The translations under genes were made by a program, and so were the position numbers. From an uncultured Actinomycetes bacterium (GTDB taxonomy: Bacteria; Actinomycetota; Actinomycetes; Mycobacteriales; Mycobacteriaceae): a stretch of DNA of 7,955 bases. Shown here piece by piece: positions 6,724 to 7,955 of this stretch; position 1 is the first letter of the stretch; each line of letters starts with the position of its first letter. Location: NCBI GenBank assembly GCA_903911165.1, contig CAIWCQ010000366.1, positions 1-7,955 of the forward strand, given 5' to 3'. The notes beneath the pieces are model-generated. The model saw nothing but the letters and a program-made list of their open reading frames with translations, was not told the origin of the DNA and did no database searches.

Positions 6724-7848
6724 CTACCCCATCGGCTGGTTGGGCCGGATCCCACGGTAGATGCCGCGGCGCACGATCCACGGCATCAGTACCCGGTGAA
6801 CGGACCACGCCGGGATACGGAACGGCCGCCCATTGGGAGCGAACACCTCCACTCCGTCGGACTGGATTCCGATCACCGAACCCCAACGACGGCGCGGCGC
6901 CCGATAGGAACGCAAGGGCCGGCCAGCAGGTTCGGCGCGGATGTTGTGCGCGAGCACCGTGTCTGCGCGATTTCGGGCCGAGGAACGCAGCGGGTCGGTG
7001 GCGGCCACATCGCCAATGGCGAATACTCCGCGGTAGCCGGGAACCCGTAACTCCGGAGTGACCTTGACGAATCCGTCCTCATCGAGAAGTTCGGCGGGCA
7101 ACCAGTCGGTGTTCGGCCGGGACCGACCGATTGCCCACAAAACCGCATCGGCCTGAGCGGGCGGCTGCCCGGTGCTCCAGCGCACCGGCTCGGCAGTGAT
7201 GGCGTCGCAATCGAAGCCGCTCGGCACCTCGGCCCGATAGCCAGGATGGAGGCCGACCCCGAGCCGGATCAGCCTGCGCCGCAGATGTTCCCACGTCTTC
7301 CGGTGGTGCTCAACCAACGGACGATCGTTCGGGAAGTAGAGGTCGACCCTCTTAGAACTCCAGCGTGCTGCGATATTGGCTGCGGCACTCACCGCGGCCG
7401 CACCGCCGCCAACCACGATCACGGATCCGGCCGCGGCCAACCGGTCGTGGTCGGCGGCGATCTCCTCGCGGATCTGCGCCGGAGACTGCATCGCAGGACG
7501 GCGCCAGAAGCCGTTGCGCACTCCGGTCGAAATCACCAGGGTGTCATAGGGTTCGGCAACCTCGGTGCCGTCGGGGCGCTGTCCGTAAACGACCCGAGCG
7601 GCCAAGTCGACTCTAGTCAGCGTGGCCTGCACACTGCGTACCCGGTCCAGTCCACGGTAACGATCGAAGGGCACTAGATAGTCGCGTGCCCATTCGGCAG
7701 GACGGGTCAGGCGCACACCGAGTTCCTGACCGCTGACCAGCGCGGGTTTCGCCGATATACCGACGACATCGGCCGTGCGAGCCAACCGGATCGCGGTGAG
7801 CAGTCCGCTGTCACCGAGGCCGGCGATCACCACCCGCGGCCGGTTCAC
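6724..7848 (-). CDS. FAD/NAD(P)-dependent oxidoreductase (NDH-2 / AIF-FSP1-like)
   Basis: A 374-residue two-dinucleotide-binding flavoprotein of the Pyr_redox_2 type. The N-terminal FAD fold has VVIAGLGDSG (6-15, GxGxxG at 10-15), and the family's second FAD signature TLVISTG is at 103-109. A second Rossmann fold for NAD(P)H starts at SVIVVGGGAAAV (142-153). The C-terminal FAD motif GVFAIGDVA is at 274-282. There is no CxxC redox disulfide, which argues against a thioredoxin- or glutathione-reductase type and for a single-step NAD(P)H oxidase such as a type II NADH:quinone reductase or an FSP1/AMID-like enzyme; the electron acceptor cannot be told. The basic and aromatic C-terminus (about 345-374, with VLMPWIVRRGIYRGIR) could lie on the membrane, as in NDH-2, but no full membrane helix is seen. 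The acidic residue that usually ends the second strand of the FAD fold is not evident (ISAK, 31-34). The GTG start overlaps the preceding stop as GTGA, which supports this start; no clear Shine-Dalgarno sequence precedes it. No evident functional link to ESX. Confidence 0.88.
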   Translation of the reverse strand: MNRPRVVIAGLGDSGLLTAIRLARTADVVGISAKPALVSGQELGVRLTRPAEWARDYLVPFDRYRGLDRVRSVQATLTRVDLAARVVYGQRPDGTEVAEPYDTLVISTGVRNGFWRRPAMQSPAQIREEIAADHDRLAAAGSVIVVGGGAAAVSAAANIAARWSSKRVDLYFPNDRPLVEHHRKTWEHLRRRLIRLGVGLHPGYRAEVPSGFDCDAITAEPVRWSTGQPPAQADAVLWAIGRSRPNTDWLPAELLDEDGFVKVTPELRVPGYRGVFAIGDVAATDPLRSSARNRADTVLAHNIRAEPAGRPLRSYRAPRRRWGSVIGIQSDGVEVFAPNGRPFRIPAWSVHRVLMPWIVRRGIYRGIRPNQPMG

Positions 7849-7955
7849 GCCGGGCCAGTTCGATCCGGCCGGGGCGGGCGCGGGATCAATTTCGGCACTC
7901 GGTCGATGACGCCCTGGTATTGCGGGCGGCGCTCAAGACTGCGCTTTTCCATCAA
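7845..7955 (-). CDS. Unidentified protein, C-terminal end (partial at right edge)
   Basis: A minus-strand frame enters from the right edge and ends at TGA 7847-7845, giving 36 residues. The last part is rich in Pro and Arg (PKLIPRPPRPDRTGPA). The stop overlaps the GTG start of the oxidoreductase by 4 bases (GTGA), the classic sign of translational coupling, so the two genes are probably in one operon. An in-frame ATG lies at 7952-7950, so a tiny 35-residue gene is possible, but the tail of a longer gene outside the window is more likely. No family is recognised. Confidence 0.5.
   Translation of the reverse strand: MMEKRSLERRPQYQGVIDRVPKLIPRPPRPDRTGPA

Noticed and set aside
6551..6886. 111-codon minus-strand reading frame overlapping the end of the oxidoreductase
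   Set aside because: It begins inside the oxidoreductase in another frame, and its product is Arg/Pro/Ser-rich without a motif.
1..7955. CRISPR array, insertion sequence, tRNA or toxin-antitoxin module
   Set aside because: No spaced repeats, terminal inverted repeats with a transposase, cloverleaf or small paired toxin-antitoxin genes are seen; nearly all bases belong to the genes listed.

Overview
The window looks like chromosome of a mycolic-acid actinomycete (order Mycobacteriales; genus not resolved). It is GC-rich, and it carries two core genes of a type VII (ESX) secretion system, a protein with LGFP cell-wall-anchoring repeats, and an FAD-dependent oxidoreductase of a type I recall from mycobacteria and their relatives. 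No PE, PPE or Esx genes are visible, so the genus cannot be read from substrates.

Layout, left to right: (1) bases 1-513, plus strand, the C-terminal end of an LGFP-repeat protein whose start lies outside the window. (2) Bases 531-4646, minus strand, eccC, a full-length fused FtsK/SpoIIIE-type secretion motor with two membrane helices and three P-loop ATPase modules. (3) Bases 4664-6130, minus, eccB, the single-pass membrane partner of EccC. (4) Bases 6167-6484, minus, a small YbaB/EbfC-family protein resembling EspL of ESX-1 in type. (5) A 239-base gap (6485-6723) holding a well-formed SigA-like promoter that fires leftward. (6) Bases 6724-7848, minus, the FAD/NAD(P)-dependent oxidoreductase, whose GTG start overlaps by 4 bases the stop codon of another minus-strand frame running in from the right edge.

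The YbaB-like gene, eccB and eccC are spaced 36 and 17 bases apart and most likely form one leftward operon. Its promoter, TTGACG-N17-CATACT, ends 6 bases before the ATG of the YbaB-like gene, so the transcript is probably leaderless. EccB and EccC would build the motor part of the secretion complex in the inner membrane. The YbaB-like protein is a candidate accessory factor (chaperone-like or DNA-binding). The operon ends at eccC, where it meets the LGFP gene tail to tail, so eccD, eccE, mycP and the Esx substrates must lie elsewhere or be absent. The most notable points are the YbaB-EccB-EccC arrangement with its leaderless promoter, the early end of the cluster, a changed P-loop in the second ATPase of EccC, and a perfect 15-base tandem repeat inside eccC.
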